A stretch of DNA of 49,334 nucleotides from Acidimicrobiia bacterium. Its GTDB lineage: Bacteria; Actinomycetota; Acidimicrobiia; Spongiisociales; Spongiisociaceae. The translations under genes were made by a program, and so were the position numbers. Shown one piece after another: positions 27,586-35,802 of the stretch (position 1 is the stretch's first letter; each line of letters starts with the position of its first letter). The DNA lies in assembly GCA_009841075.1 (NCBI GenBank), contig VXMP01000081.1:1-49334 (forward strand), given 5' to 3'. A model generated the notes under the pieces. It did not search any database. It was not told the DNA's origin and saw only the letters and a list, made by a program, of their open reading frames with translations.

Positions 27586-29017
27586 GACCAGACTACGGGT
27601 CGGATATGTGGGCGTGGCGTTCGAGAGCTACTACGCCGATGAACACGACCAGTATCGGCGGGCTATCAACGGTCTGGAGCGTCTGGCAGAGGAGCTGGAC
27701 TTCGACCTGGTGTCGATCGATCACGGCATCGGCGATCTGGAAGCGGCCCGCCAGGCCGCCGACCATCTCTCCGGCTGCGGGCTGGATTTTCTGGTTCTGC
27801 AGGCGGCCGCCTGCGCTTCCGGCGAGCTCCTTCAACCGCTGGCGGCGGTCGCTCCCCGGCTCGGCCTCTGGGCGACCCCCGAGCCCGTCCTGGAGGGTTC
27901 GATTCAGCTCCATTCGCTGGTTTCGACCAACCATTTCGCCTCCATAATCCGGCGCTATCTGCGTGAGGAAGGAGTCCCGTTCAAATGGTTTCTGGGCCAC
28001 ATCGACGAACCGGAAACCGTGCGACGGTTCGAGGTTACCTTTCGAGCCCTCAAAGGGATCAAGGCGATGTCAACCGCTCGGATCGGCTGGATCGGCGGCA
28101 TCTCGCCGGGTTTCTACAACATGCTGTTCGAAGAAGACAGCCTGGAGAGCCGTTTCGGTACCACGGTCGGAACCCACACCATCGACGAAGTGGTATCCCT
28201 GGCGAAGAGCATCGAAACCGGATCGGCCCGATCGGTGGTGCAGATGGCCACCGACCTGGCCACGGAGGTGACCGCCCCCTCCATTGGCATGGACCGCAAC
28301 GCCCGGCTCTATCTGGCCCTGCGCCGCCTGATCGAGTCGGAAGGCTACGATGCTCTGGCGGTTCAGTGCTGGCCGAGCTTCCAGGAGGACTTCGACATGG
28401 CCCCCTGCATGGCCTACAGCCTGCTGGGTTCGGAAGACGGTCTGGCGGTCTCCTGCGAGGGGGATGTTCCCGGAGCGGTGTCGATGCTGCTGATGAACTC
28501 GATGTCGTCCAATCACGGGTCCTCGACCCTGCTGGATCTGACCACTCTGGATCTGGAAGCCGATGCCGCCCTGCTCTGGCACTGCGGGGTCACCCCCCGC
28601 CATTTCGGGGCCGGCAACGGAATCCGGTGGGTGGACCATGTGACGCTGGGTCGTAAATCGGACCTGCGCTACGGGGTGTCCGGTGATCTGCTGTTCGCCC
28701 CTCAATCAACCACCATCGCCTACGCCGGAGACGACTTCGGCGAGCTGTTCATCGCTACCGCCGAGGTGGTGGACACCGGAAAGGCCGGTTTCGACGGCAC
28801 GCGGGGCTGGTTTCGGGACTTCCGGCTCAACGGGGAGCCGATCGAGCTGATGGATCTGGTCAACACGGTGATGGTGCAGGGTCGTGAACACCATTATGCG
28901 GTGGCTCAGGGCGACCTTTCCTCGGAGCTGGCGGAGGTGGCGGCCTGGCTGGGGATGCGCACCACCCGGGCCATCCCGATGCGCGATCACCTTCAGGTGG
29001 TGGAGCTAAATGACTGA
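27578..29017 (+). CDS. L-fucose/L-arabinose isomerase-like protein
   Basis: The ATG at 27578 follows a GGAGGAAA ribosome site and gives 479 residues. Fold-level features match the fucose/arabinose isomerase superfamily: an N-terminal Rossmann-like domain, a middle domain with QCWPSFQEDFDMAPCMAYS, and a C-terminal domain. The superfamily interconverts aldoses and ketoses using a divalent metal bound by Glu and Asp residues. It overlaps DhaL and the aldolase gene, so it belongs to the same pathway. Many proteins of this shape remain uncharacterised, and the sugar is not known here. Confidence 0.82.
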   Translation: MGKTRLRVGYVGVAFESYYADEHDQYRRAINGLERLAEELDFDLVSIDHGIGDLEAARQAADHLSGCGLDFLVLQAAACASGELLQPLAAVAPRLGLWATPEPVLEGSIQLHSLVSTNHFASIIRRYLREEGVPFKWFLGHIDEPETVRRFEVTFRALKGIKAMSTARIGWIGGISPGFYNMLFEEDSLESRFGTTVGTHTIDEVVSLAKSIETGSARSVVQMATDLATEVTAPSIGMDRNARLYLALRRLIESEGYDALAVQCWPSFQEDFDMAPCMAYSLLGSEDGLAVSCEGDVPGAVSMLLMNSMSSNHGSSTLLDLTTLDLEADAALLWHCGVTPRHFGAGNGIRWVDHVTLGRKSDLRYGVSGDLLFAPQSTTIAYAGDDFGELFIATAEVVDTGKAGFDGTRGWFRDFRLNGEPIELMDLVNTVMVQGREHHYAVAQGDLSSELAEVAAWLGMRTTRAIPMRDHLQVVELND

Positions 29018-29945
29018 TCACGGGTCGAGCCGGTTGGAGGAGGATCCGATCGGCTCCCGGCTTGGAAAGGTGTCGACCAAGGCGGGACTTTTCACGGTCT
29101 TGGCCATCGACCATGTCGGCTCGTTCGCCCAGACGGTGCGTCCCGACCGTCCCGATTCGATGACCGGGGCCCAAATAGTCGAGGCCAAGCACCCCATTAT
29201 TGCGGCGCTGGGCCCCATAAGCCGGGCGGTTCTGATCGACCCCGCCTATCTTGCCGTCCGCTCCTCGGCAGGTAAGGGTGAGGGTGCGTTGACCGACCTG
29301 GGGCTGATAGTGGGCATCGAGGACGGAGACTACGCCGACGTGCTGACCACCCCGCGACTCCTGGCGGGATGGAATGCGGAGCGGGCCGCCGAGCTGGGGG
29401 CGGACGCGGTCAAGATATCCATGTACTTCGATCCACGGGGCGACAGTTCCGCAGCCGAGGCGTTTGTGACCGAAGTGGTAGATCAGTGCCGCAAGGCCGA
29501 TGTGCCGCTCTTCTGCGAACCGTTGGCGCTCTACCAGGCCCCCGAGGAGCGGGCCAATGCGGTGCTGGAAGGGGTGAGACGGTTCGGCGGTCTGGGTGCC
29601 GACGTGCTCAAGCTGCAGTTTCCGGCGCTCCCCGAGGCAAGCGAGGATCGGGCCGTCTGGGACCAGGCCTGTGCGGAGATCAACCGGCTAAGTCCGGTTC
29701 CCTGGGTCATCCTGTCGGAAGGAGGCGACTACGGACTGTTCCGGGATCAGGTGGAGATAGCCGGTCGGGCCGGGGCTTCCGGTTTTCTGGGAGGCCGGGC
29801 GATCTGGCGGGAAATGGCCACCGATCGCAGCCGTACCCGAGAAGCGCAGGATCGGCTTACCGAGCTTTCAGAGGTCGCCCATGCCCACGGGATCGGATGG
29901 CGGGCTTCCCGAGCCGAACGTAGGGTTCGCCCGATCGGCGGGTAG
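29010..29945 (+). CDS. Class I aldolase of the LacD / tagatose-1,6-bisphosphate family
   Basis: A 311-residue TIM-barrel aldolase. Family landmarks are LAIDHVGS (31-38), ADAVKISMYFDPRGD (131-145) and ADVLKLQFPA, where Lys201 corresponds to the Schiff-base lysine. Homologues cleave tagatose-1,6-bisphosphate, or sulfofructose-1-phosphate in the YihT branch of sulfoquinovose breakdown. The kinase and isomerases just upstream give a plausible isomerise, phosphorylate, cleave sequence. A sulfatase 6 kb upstream makes sulfated or sulfo-sugars worth considering, but no sulfosugar-specific gene is identified. Confidence 0.88.
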   Translation: MTDHGSSRLEEDPIGSRLGKVSTKAGLFTVLAIDHVGSFAQTVRPDRPDSMTGAQIVEAKHPIIAALGPISRAVLIDPAYLAVRSSAGKGEGALTDLGLIVGIEDGDYADVLTTPRLLAGWNAERAAELGADAVKISMYFDPRGDSSAAEAFVTEVVDQCRKADVPLFCEPLALYQAPEERANAVLEGVRRFGGLGADVLKLQFPALPEASEDRAVWDQACAEINRLSPVPWVILSEGGDYGLFRDQVEIAGRAGASGFLGGRAIWREMATDRSRTREAQDRLTELSEVAHAHGIGWRASRAERRVRPIGG

Positions 29946-29951
29946 CCGGGC

Positions 29952-30713
29952 ATGGAGGGGACCGGTCGCCTCTACTCCGACCTGACCTACCTTTGGCCGG
30001 TGGTGAGCCCTCCGGAGGATTACCAGGAAGAGGCCCGCCACTGGAGGGACGCCATCTACGCCGGTCTGGGTCAAGGACGCCATCGGATTCTCGAGCTCGG
30101 TGCGGGAGGCGGACACAACCTGTCCCACCTCACCGACCATTTCGATGCGGTGGCGGTGGATCTTTCGCCCCACATGCTGGCCCACTCCCGCCGCCTTAAC
30201 CCGCAGGTAGAGCACCATCAGGGGGATATGCGGACGGTACGGCTGGGGCAAACATTCGACGCGGTACTAATCCACGACGCCGTGTCCTACATGCTCACCG
30301 AAGAGGATTTAAGGGCGACCTTTGCCACCGCCCGCGCTCATCTGAGAACAGGCGGGTTGTTGTTGGTCGCCCCCGATCTGGTCGCGGAAACCTTCCGGGA
30401 GGGAATGACCCTGCACTGGGATATCCCACCCCCCTCCCGGCCCGGGGTGTTGGAAGTGTCGGTGGAGGAAAGGCTGACCGACCCCGACCCGTCCGACACC
30501 AAGATCGAATCCCTGATCACCTACACGATCACCGAAAACGGTCACCGAAGAGTGGAAACCGATCTTCATGTGACCGGACTTTTCTCGTTGGCCACCTGGC
30601 TGGCGCTGATGGAGGACGCCGGGTTCCAGACCGAAATCCTACCCCTACCCGGCGACGGAGACGGATGCGGAGTACACCTCTTCTCCGGCCTCCTGACCGA
30701 TCGCGACTCCTAG
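29952..30713 (+). CDS. Class I SAM-dependent methyltransferase
   Basis: A 253-residue protein. The SAM-binding motif [13 protein letters not shown] is at residues 46-57, followed by [10 protein letters not shown] and the motif-IV-like [14 protein letters not shown]. The family methylates small molecules or proteins; nothing in the sequence fixes the acceptor. It begins 6 bases after the aldolase stop and so may belong to the same transcript. Its TAG stop and the stop of the opposing acyl-CoA synthetase gene share the CTAG at 30710-30713. Confidence 0.88.
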   Translation: MEGTGRLYSDLTYLWPVVSPPEDYQEEARHWRDAIYAGLGQGRHRILELGAGGGHNLSHLTDHFDAVAVDLSPHMLAHSRRLNPQVEHHQGDMRTVRLGQTFDAVLIHDAVSYMLTEEDLRATFATARAHLRTGGLLLVAPDLVAETFREGMTLHWDIPPPSRPGVLEVSVEERLTDPDPSDTKIESLITYTITENGHRRVETDLHVTGLFSLATWLALMEDAGFQTEILPLPGDGDGCGVHLFSGLLTDRDS

Positions 30714-32362
30714 GCGGATTTGGTGTCGGCGGCCTGGCCGAGGCCCAGCTCGGCTATGGAAACCTCGCGCATCTCCACCTTGCGGATTTTGCCGGTGACC
30801 GTCATCGGAAAGCCTTCTACGAACTTGACGTAATGCGGCACCTTGAAGTGGGCGATTCGGCCCCGGCAGAAGTCTCGGAGGTCATCTGCGGTGCAGTCGG
30901 AGCCCGGGCGTAGCTTTAACCAGGCCATGACCTGTTCTCCGTACCGCTCATCGGGCACCCCGATCACCTGGACGTCTTCGACCGCCGGATGCCTGTAGAG
31001 GAACTCCTCGATCTCCCGTGGGTATATGTTCTCACCGCCCCGGATGATCATGTCTTTTATCCGGCCCACGATGTTGACATATCCCTCGGCATCCATGACG
31101 GCCAGATCACCCGAGTGCATCCAACCTTCCTCGTCGATAGATTCCTCCGTCTTCTCGGCGTCGTTCCAATAGCCGATCATGACCGAATAGCCGCGGGTGC
31201 ATAGCTCCCCCTCCTGGCCCCGCCCGACGGTCTGGCCGTTTTCAGGGTTGATGATCTTGATCTCAACGTGGGGATGGACCCGGCCTACGGTAGATACTCG
31301 TCTTTCCACCGAGTCGGTGGTCATGGTCTGGGTGGAGACCGGTGAGGTTTCGGTCATCCCGTAGGCGATGGTCACGTCGGTCATGTTCATCTCGGCGATG
31401 ACCTGTTTCATCACCTCTACCGGGCAGGGCGAGCCTGCCATGATCCCCGTCCGTAGCGAGGAAAGGTCGAAACCTTCCAGACCGGGATGGGACAGCTCGG
31501 CGATGAACATGGTCGGAACCCCGTAGAGGCTGGTGCATCTTTCCTGCTCCACCGCCCGCAGCACCTCGTCCGGATCGAAGCCTGCCCCCGGCAGCACGAT
31601 CGCCGACCCGTGGGTGGTGCAGGCCAGCGTCCCCAAAACCATCCCGAAGCAGTGGTAGAGCGGAACCGGCAGGCACACCCGATCCTGCTCGGTGTAGGCG
31701 CAGGCTTCGCCCACAAAGAAGGCGTTGTTGAGGATGTTGGAGTGGCTGAGGGTGGCCCCCTTGGGGAATCCGGTGGTCCCCGACGTGTACTGGATGTTGA
31801 TGGGGTCGTCATAATGAAGAGAAGCGCCCCGTTCGGCCAACACCTCGCCCATTCCGTCATCAACCGGTTCGATCAGGGTCTCCCATTCCGGAGTGTCGAA
31901 GAAAACCACCTGCTCCAGGTCGGGCAGGTCATCCACGACTTCGGCGACGATTTCCCGATAGTCCGACGACAGGTGGGTTTGGGCCGAGACCAGCATCCGA
32001 CATCCGGATTGGCCCAGCGCGTAGCTCAGCTCGTGGGTGCGATAGGCGGGATTGATGTTGACCAAAATGATGCCCGCCTTGGCGGTGGCGTATTGCAGCC
32101 AAACCCATTCCGCCCGATTGGGGCTCCAGATACCCACCCGGTCTCCCACCTCCAAGCCCGCCCGGAGGAGGCCCATCGCCAGCCGGTCAACCGATTCGTT
32201 GAAGGCCCGATAGTTCTGGCGAATCCCCTGGTGAACCGACACCAGAGCGTCTCGGCCGGGAAAACGCTCGACGGTTGATTCCAGGTTCCGGCCGATGGTC
32301 TCCCTTAGTAGGGGGGTGGTTAGATCACCCTGGGCGTAAGACGGGGCGGGTCGGGTTGTCAT
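30710..32362 (-). CDS. AMP-binding acyl-CoA synthetase
   Basis: A 550-residue adenylate-forming ligase. The ATG at 32362 has GGAAGGAAAG about six bases upstream and is preferred over the ATG at 32380. The P-loop [11 protein letters not shown] is at residues 192-202, with [20 protein letters not shown], the SGDL motif and the hinge [21 protein letters not shown] further on. The C-terminal catalytic lysine lies in [11 protein letters not shown]. It most resembles medium/long-chain fatty acyl-CoA synthetases (FadD-like). It is convergent with the methyltransferase gene and divergent from the nucleoside hydrolase gene. Confidence 0.93.
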   Translation of the reverse strand: MTTRPAPSYAQGDLTTPLLRETIGRNLESTVERFPGRDALVSVHQGIRQNYRAFNESVDRLAMGLLRAGLEVGDRVGIWSPNRAEWVWLQYATAKAGIILVNINPAYRTHELSYALGQSGCRMLVSAQTHLSSDYREIVAEVVDDLPDLEQVVFFDTPEWETLIEPVDDGMGEVLAERGASLHYDDPINIQYTSGTTGFPKGATLSHSNILNNAFFVGEACAYTEQDRVCLPVPLYHCFGMVLGTLACTTHGSAIVLPGAGFDPDEVLRAVEQERCTSLYGVPTMFIAELSHPGLEGFDLSSLRTGIMAGSPCPVEVMKQVIAEMNMTDVTIAYGMTETSPVSTQTMTTDSVERRVSTVGRVHPHVEIKIINPENGQTVGRGQEGELCTRGYSVMIGYWNDAEKTEESIDEEGWMHSGDLAVMDAEGYVNIVGRIKDMIIRGGENIYPREIEEFLYRHPAVEDVQVIGVPDERYGEQVMAWLKLRPGSDCTADDLRDFCRGRIAHFKVPHYVKFVEGFPMTVTGKIRKVEMREVSIAELGLGQAADTKSA

Positions 32363-32440
32363 CCGATTCTTTCCTTCCATCTCGCCGGATCGGGGATGGG
32401 CTATCCAGGTCTTCGGATCTGCTCTATCTGTTCCGGGAGT

Positions 32441-32485
32441 AGATTAGAAATCTTATAGATCAGCAATCATCTAGATTAGGGATCT
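32441..32485. promoter_or_regulatory. Two direct-repeated dyads, operator-like, before the nucleoside hydrolase operon
   Basis: AGATTAGAAATCT (32441-32453) and AGATTAGGGATCT (32473-32485) are 13-bp near-copies, each palindromic (AGATT...AATCT and AGAT...ATCT). Their starts are 32 bp apart, about three helical turns. A third looser dyad, TAGAT...ATCTA, lies between. The stretch is much more AT-rich than its surroundings and sits between the divergent acyl-CoA synthetase and nucleoside hydrolase genes. A dimeric repressor or activator is expected to bind here; its identity is unknown. Confidence 0.55.
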
Positions 32486-32508
32486 ATTCGGGTAGGAGAA
32501 GAAATCAA

Positions 32509-33609
32509 ATGACCGTGTTTCAGAGGGTGGGCGACTCTCGCAGAATGGAGATGTTCGAGGACCGGCCGGGTCCGGCCCGGGTTTTGATCGACACCGACAC
32601 CGCCAACGAAGTGGATGACCAATACGCCCTGGCCTGGGCACTTCTGTCACCCGACCGCATCGAAATCGAGGCCATAGTCGCCGAACCCTACGGTCATATC
32701 CATATGCGGGAGCAGCTGACCGCCGAATACCAGGCCATACGCGCCGGTACCACGGTCGACGGAATCGAGGAGAAGTACGGCGGCTGGGCATGCCACCTGA
32801 TCGACCAGGACCTGGATCCGGCGGATATTCATCTGGTAGGTCCGGCGGAAGGTATGGAGGAATCCTACGAAGAGATCCACCGGGTGCTGGGGAAGCTCGG
32901 CATCTCCGGAGAAGGCCTGGTATTCCGAGGTTCGGATCGTTATATGCCCGCACCGGACGTGCCGGTGGAAAGCGAGGGTGCCCACCGGATCATCGAGGCT
33001 GCGCTGGCCGACGATGAGCGGGTTTTGCACGTGGTGGCCATCGGATGTGTGACCAACATAACCTCGGCCCTGCTGATGGCCCCCGAGATCTCTTCCCGAA
33101 TGGTGGTCAACTGGACATCCGGCTATCCCACCTGGGTGAACCTGGACAACACCCCCTCCCTTAACCTGGTACAGGATCCGCACGCCTCCCGGCTACTGTT
33201 CCAATCCGGCGTTCCTCTGGTCTACCTTCCCGGATACCACATCGGGGCTCAGCTCAACTTCTCCCGGCCGGAGGCGGAGGCCTGGATCAAAGGCAAGGGT
33301 GCCATCGGGGACTATCTATATCACCTCTACCTCAACAATCCGATCTGGAAGCAGCGGGGAGTGGAACAGTTCCCCGGACTGTCCTGGGTGGTGTGGGACC
33401 TGATCAACATCGGCTGGCTGATCAACCGTCGCTGGGTGCCGACCCGGGTTACCACCACCCCCTACCTGGACGACAACCTGGTCTGGCAGGGCCGACCGGG
33501 TGGACCGGTCATGCTCGAAGCGGTCGGCATCGACCGGAATGCCATATTCCACGACCTGATCACCAAGCTCGACAACCAGGACCAAATCCTGGCCTCCAGA
33601 GCCTCTTAA
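32509..33609 (+). CDS. Nucleoside hydrolase family protein
   Basis: A 366-residue protein of the inosine-uridine-preferring nucleoside hydrolase family. The calcium-binding signature is the DTDTANEVDDQYA stretch at residues 28-40, an expanded version of DTDxxxDD. GCVTNITSALL and a C-terminal block with LEAVGIDRN and HDLI follow. The insert between the Asp motif and the rest, with an EGMEESYEEIHRVLG helix, is longer than in typical nucleosidases. A relative acting on a sugar derivative is therefore possible. It heads a plus-strand run with a dehydrogenase, a KARI-like protein and an ABC importer. Confidence 0.85.
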   Translation: MTVFQRVGDSRRMEMFEDRPGPARVLIDTDTANEVDDQYALAWALLSPDRIEIEAIVAEPYGHIHMREQLTAEYQAIRAGTTVDGIEEKYGGWACHLIDQDLDPADIHLVGPAEGMEESYEEIHRVLGKLGISGEGLVFRGSDRYMPAPDVPVESEGAHRIIEAALADDERVLHVVAIGCVTNITSALLMAPEISSRMVVNWTSGYPTWVNLDNTPSLNLVQDPHASRLLFQSGVPLVYLPGYHIGAQLNFSRPEAEAWIKGKGAIGDYLYHLYLNNPIWKQRGVEQFPGLSWVVWDLINIGWLINRRWVPTRVTTTPYLDDNLVWQGRPGGPVMLEAVGIDRNAIFHDLITKLDNQDQILASRAS

Positions 33610-33619
33610 GGAGATGAGC

Positions 33620-34651
33620 ATGAAAGCGGCCTGCCTGCTTCCCGAAGGCGGAATCGAACACCAGGAACGTGACCGACCCTCTCCCGGTGCCGGCCAGGTA
33701 CTGATCGCTCCACGCATGGTCGGGATCTGCGGTTCCGATCTCCACTACTACAAGGACGGGCGGATAGGTAGTTGGCAGGTGCGGCAACCTCATGTGCTGG
33801 GACACGAATTCGCCGGGGTGGTGGCGGGTCTCGGCGAAGGGGTTACCAACACCCGGGTCGGCGATCATGTGGCGGTGGAGCCCATCGTCCCCTGCGAAGA
33901 GTGTGACCCCTGCCATAGAGGGCTTTACAACCTCTGTCCAAACATGCGGTTTACCGGCTCTCCCCACACCGACGGCGCTCTCCAGGAGTATGTGAACGTT
34001 CCCGCCCGGGGCGTCCATCGACTACCTGACGGAATGGACCTCGCGCTGGGTGCCCTGGTGGAACCCACCTCCATCGCCGTCCATGCGGTGCGCCGGAGCG
34101 GGATCAAACCAGGCGATACCGTCTTGATCATCGGGGCCGGTCCGATCGGGTTGCTGATCCTGGCGGTCGCCCTGGACTACGGTGCCGAAGCGGTCTACTC
34201 CACCGACGTAGACGACGGCCGTTTGGAACTCTCCCAATCCCTTGGTGCCACCGCCGCCCTCAACGTAGCCGGTCTGGGGTCGGAAAAAATCCTTGAAGGG
34301 TTGAGTACCGGAGCGCCGGATGTGGTATTTGAGGCGGTGGGAAGCCCCGGCACCTTGGAAACCGCCGTGCGTCTGGTACGTCCCGGAGGATTGGTGGTGG
34401 CGGTGGGGGTAAACATCGAGGAACGGATTCCGTTCAACCTGATGTTGATCCAGTCCAAGGAGGTAACGGTCGTTCCGATCTATCTCGGCCGGGACGCCTT
34501 CCCCGAAGCCATCTCCCTTTTGGCTTCCGGCCGGATCGACGGACATAAGCTCATCAGCCATCGCCTCCCGCTCGCCCGGACCGCCCAAGCCATGGACATC
34601 GCCATGGGTGGTCGGGCCGGGGCGGTCAAGGTGATGATCGAAGTCCCATAA
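33620..34651 (+). CDS. Zinc-dependent medium-chain polyol dehydrogenase (sorbitol/xylitol type)
   Basis: The ATG at 33620 lies 6 bases after AAGGAG and is preferred over the ATG at 33614, giving 343 residues. Catalytic zinc ligands are Cys37 (GICGSDLHYY), His62 and Glu63 (GHEFAG). The structural zinc site is Cys92, Cys95, Cys98 and Cys106 (CEECDPCHRGLYNLC). The Rossmann motif GAGPIGLL follows. The GSDLHYY segment is characteristic of sorbitol/xylitol/threonine dehydrogenases. It probably oxidises a sugar alcohol with NAD(+). The KARI-like gene follows 21 bases later. Confidence 0.92.
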   Translation: MKAACLLPEGGIEHQERDRPSPGAGQVLIAPRMVGICGSDLHYYKDGRIGSWQVRQPHVLGHEFAGVVAGLGEGVTNTRVGDHVAVEPIVPCEECDPCHRGLYNLCPNMRFTGSPHTDGALQEYVNVPARGVHRLPDGMDLALGALVEPTSIAVHAVRRSGIKPGDTVLIIGAGPIGLLILAVALDYGAEAVYSTDVDDGRLELSQSLGATAALNVAGLGSEKILEGLSTGAPDVVFEAVGSPGTLETAVRLVRPGGLVVAVGVNIEERIPFNLMLIQSKEVTVVPIYLGRDAFPEAISLLASGRIDGHKLISHRLPLARTAQAMDIAMGGRAGAVKVMIEVP

Positions 34652-34672
34652 ACCCACTCCCGAGGTTCTGCC

Positions 34673-35677
34673 ATGGCGAAAATGTACTTCCAGGAAGACT
34701 CGGATCTGAGCCATCTCCAGGGCCTGACCATCTGCATAGTCGGATACGGAAACCAGGGTAGATCCCAGGCGCTTAATCTGGCCGACAGCGGGCAGCAGGT
34801 CATCGTCGGCAGTCGGCGGGACGAGTCCTATCAAGCCGCCCGCCGAGACGGTTTCCAGGTGCTCCCGGTTGCTGAGGCGGTGCAACAGTCCGACATCATC
34901 TTCCTGCTGGTTCCCGACGAGGTTATGCCCCGGGTTTTCGAGAGGGAAGTCGCCCCTAACCTGGAGGCGGGCAATATGGTGGTCTTCGCCAGCGGCTACA
35001 ACATCGCCTTCGATCTGATCGAGGTGTCACCGGACGTGGACGTGGTTTTGGTCGCTCCCCGCATGATCGGGGCGGGCGTCCGAGACACCTATCTGAGCGG
35101 GGAGGGCTTCCCTAGTCTGGTGGCCGTCCATCAAGCTGCCACCGCCACCGCCTGGGAGCGGATGCTGGCCTTGTGCGAAGGGATCGGTTCGATACAAATG
35201 GGGGTGATCGAGTCCTCATTCCTGGAGGAAGCCACCGTGGACCTGTTCGCCGAGCAGGTGGGATACCTCTACGCCGTCCGCCGCTACTGCGAGGCTCTGG
35301 TAGAGGCGGGCTGCAGCCCCGAAGCGGCCATGCTGGAGTTCTACGCCTCTGGGGAGGGCATCGCCACCGCCAAGGCCTATCGTGACATCGGTTTGTGGGA
35401 TCAGATCACCCTTCATTCCCGTACCAGCCAGTACGGACAGGAGGTAACCGCCCGACTCTCCCCCGAAGAAGAGGAAGCCGAGAAGCAACGGCTCAAAGCG
35501 ATCATCGATCACATCCAGGACGGTTCGTTCGCCCGGGAATGGGCGGCGGAACAGCAGGCCGGTTTCCCCGAGTTCGATCGGGTCAGGTCCCTCAACATGG
35601 ATCACGAGATGCGGAGTGCCGAGCGCCGGCTCTACCGGATACTGGGCCGGACCAAAAACTCGACATCCGAGGAATAA
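34673..35677 (+). CDS. Ketol-acid reductoisomerase-like protein without the canonical catalytic residues
   Basis: A 334-residue protein with the fold of IlvC. The NADPH loop GYGNQGRSQALNL is at residues 24-36, and IIFLLVPDEVMPRVF follows. The magnesium-binding segment SFLEEATVDLFAEQ keeps Asp190 and Glu194. The catalytic histidine segment AHGFN is ASGYN (Ser107), and the APKGPGH segment is APRMIGAG (Arg130 for Lys). It sits in a catabolic operon, not with other branched-chain amino acid genes. It is probably an oxidoreductase or isomerase acting on a different 2-keto or sugar-like substrate. Family placement is firm; function is open. Confidence 0.85.
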   Translation: MAKMYFQEDSDLSHLQGLTICIVGYGNQGRSQALNLADSGQQVIVGSRRDESYQAARRDGFQVLPVAEAVQQSDIIFLLVPDEVMPRVFEREVAPNLEAGNMVVFASGYNIAFDLIEVSPDVDVVLVAPRMIGAGVRDTYLSGEGFPSLVAVHQAATATAWERMLALCEGIGSIQMGVIESSFLEEATVDLFAEQVGYLYAVRRYCEALVEAGCSPEAAMLEFYASGEGIATAKAYRDIGLWDQITLHSRTSQYGQEVTARLSPEEEEAEKQRLKAIIDHIQDGSFAREWAAEQQAGFPEFDRVRSLNMDHEMRSAERRLYRILGRTKNSTSEE

Positions 35678-35802
35678 TCCGCCTTCATTGTGCAAACCGC
35701 CTCGATCCTCTCTAAGGTAGGCAGGCCCGTCAGCCGCTTCGTGCCTTGACCCGGTTGTCGGGTTGCGAAACAACAAATGGAACAAGGAGGAGAACCGGTT
35801 CT

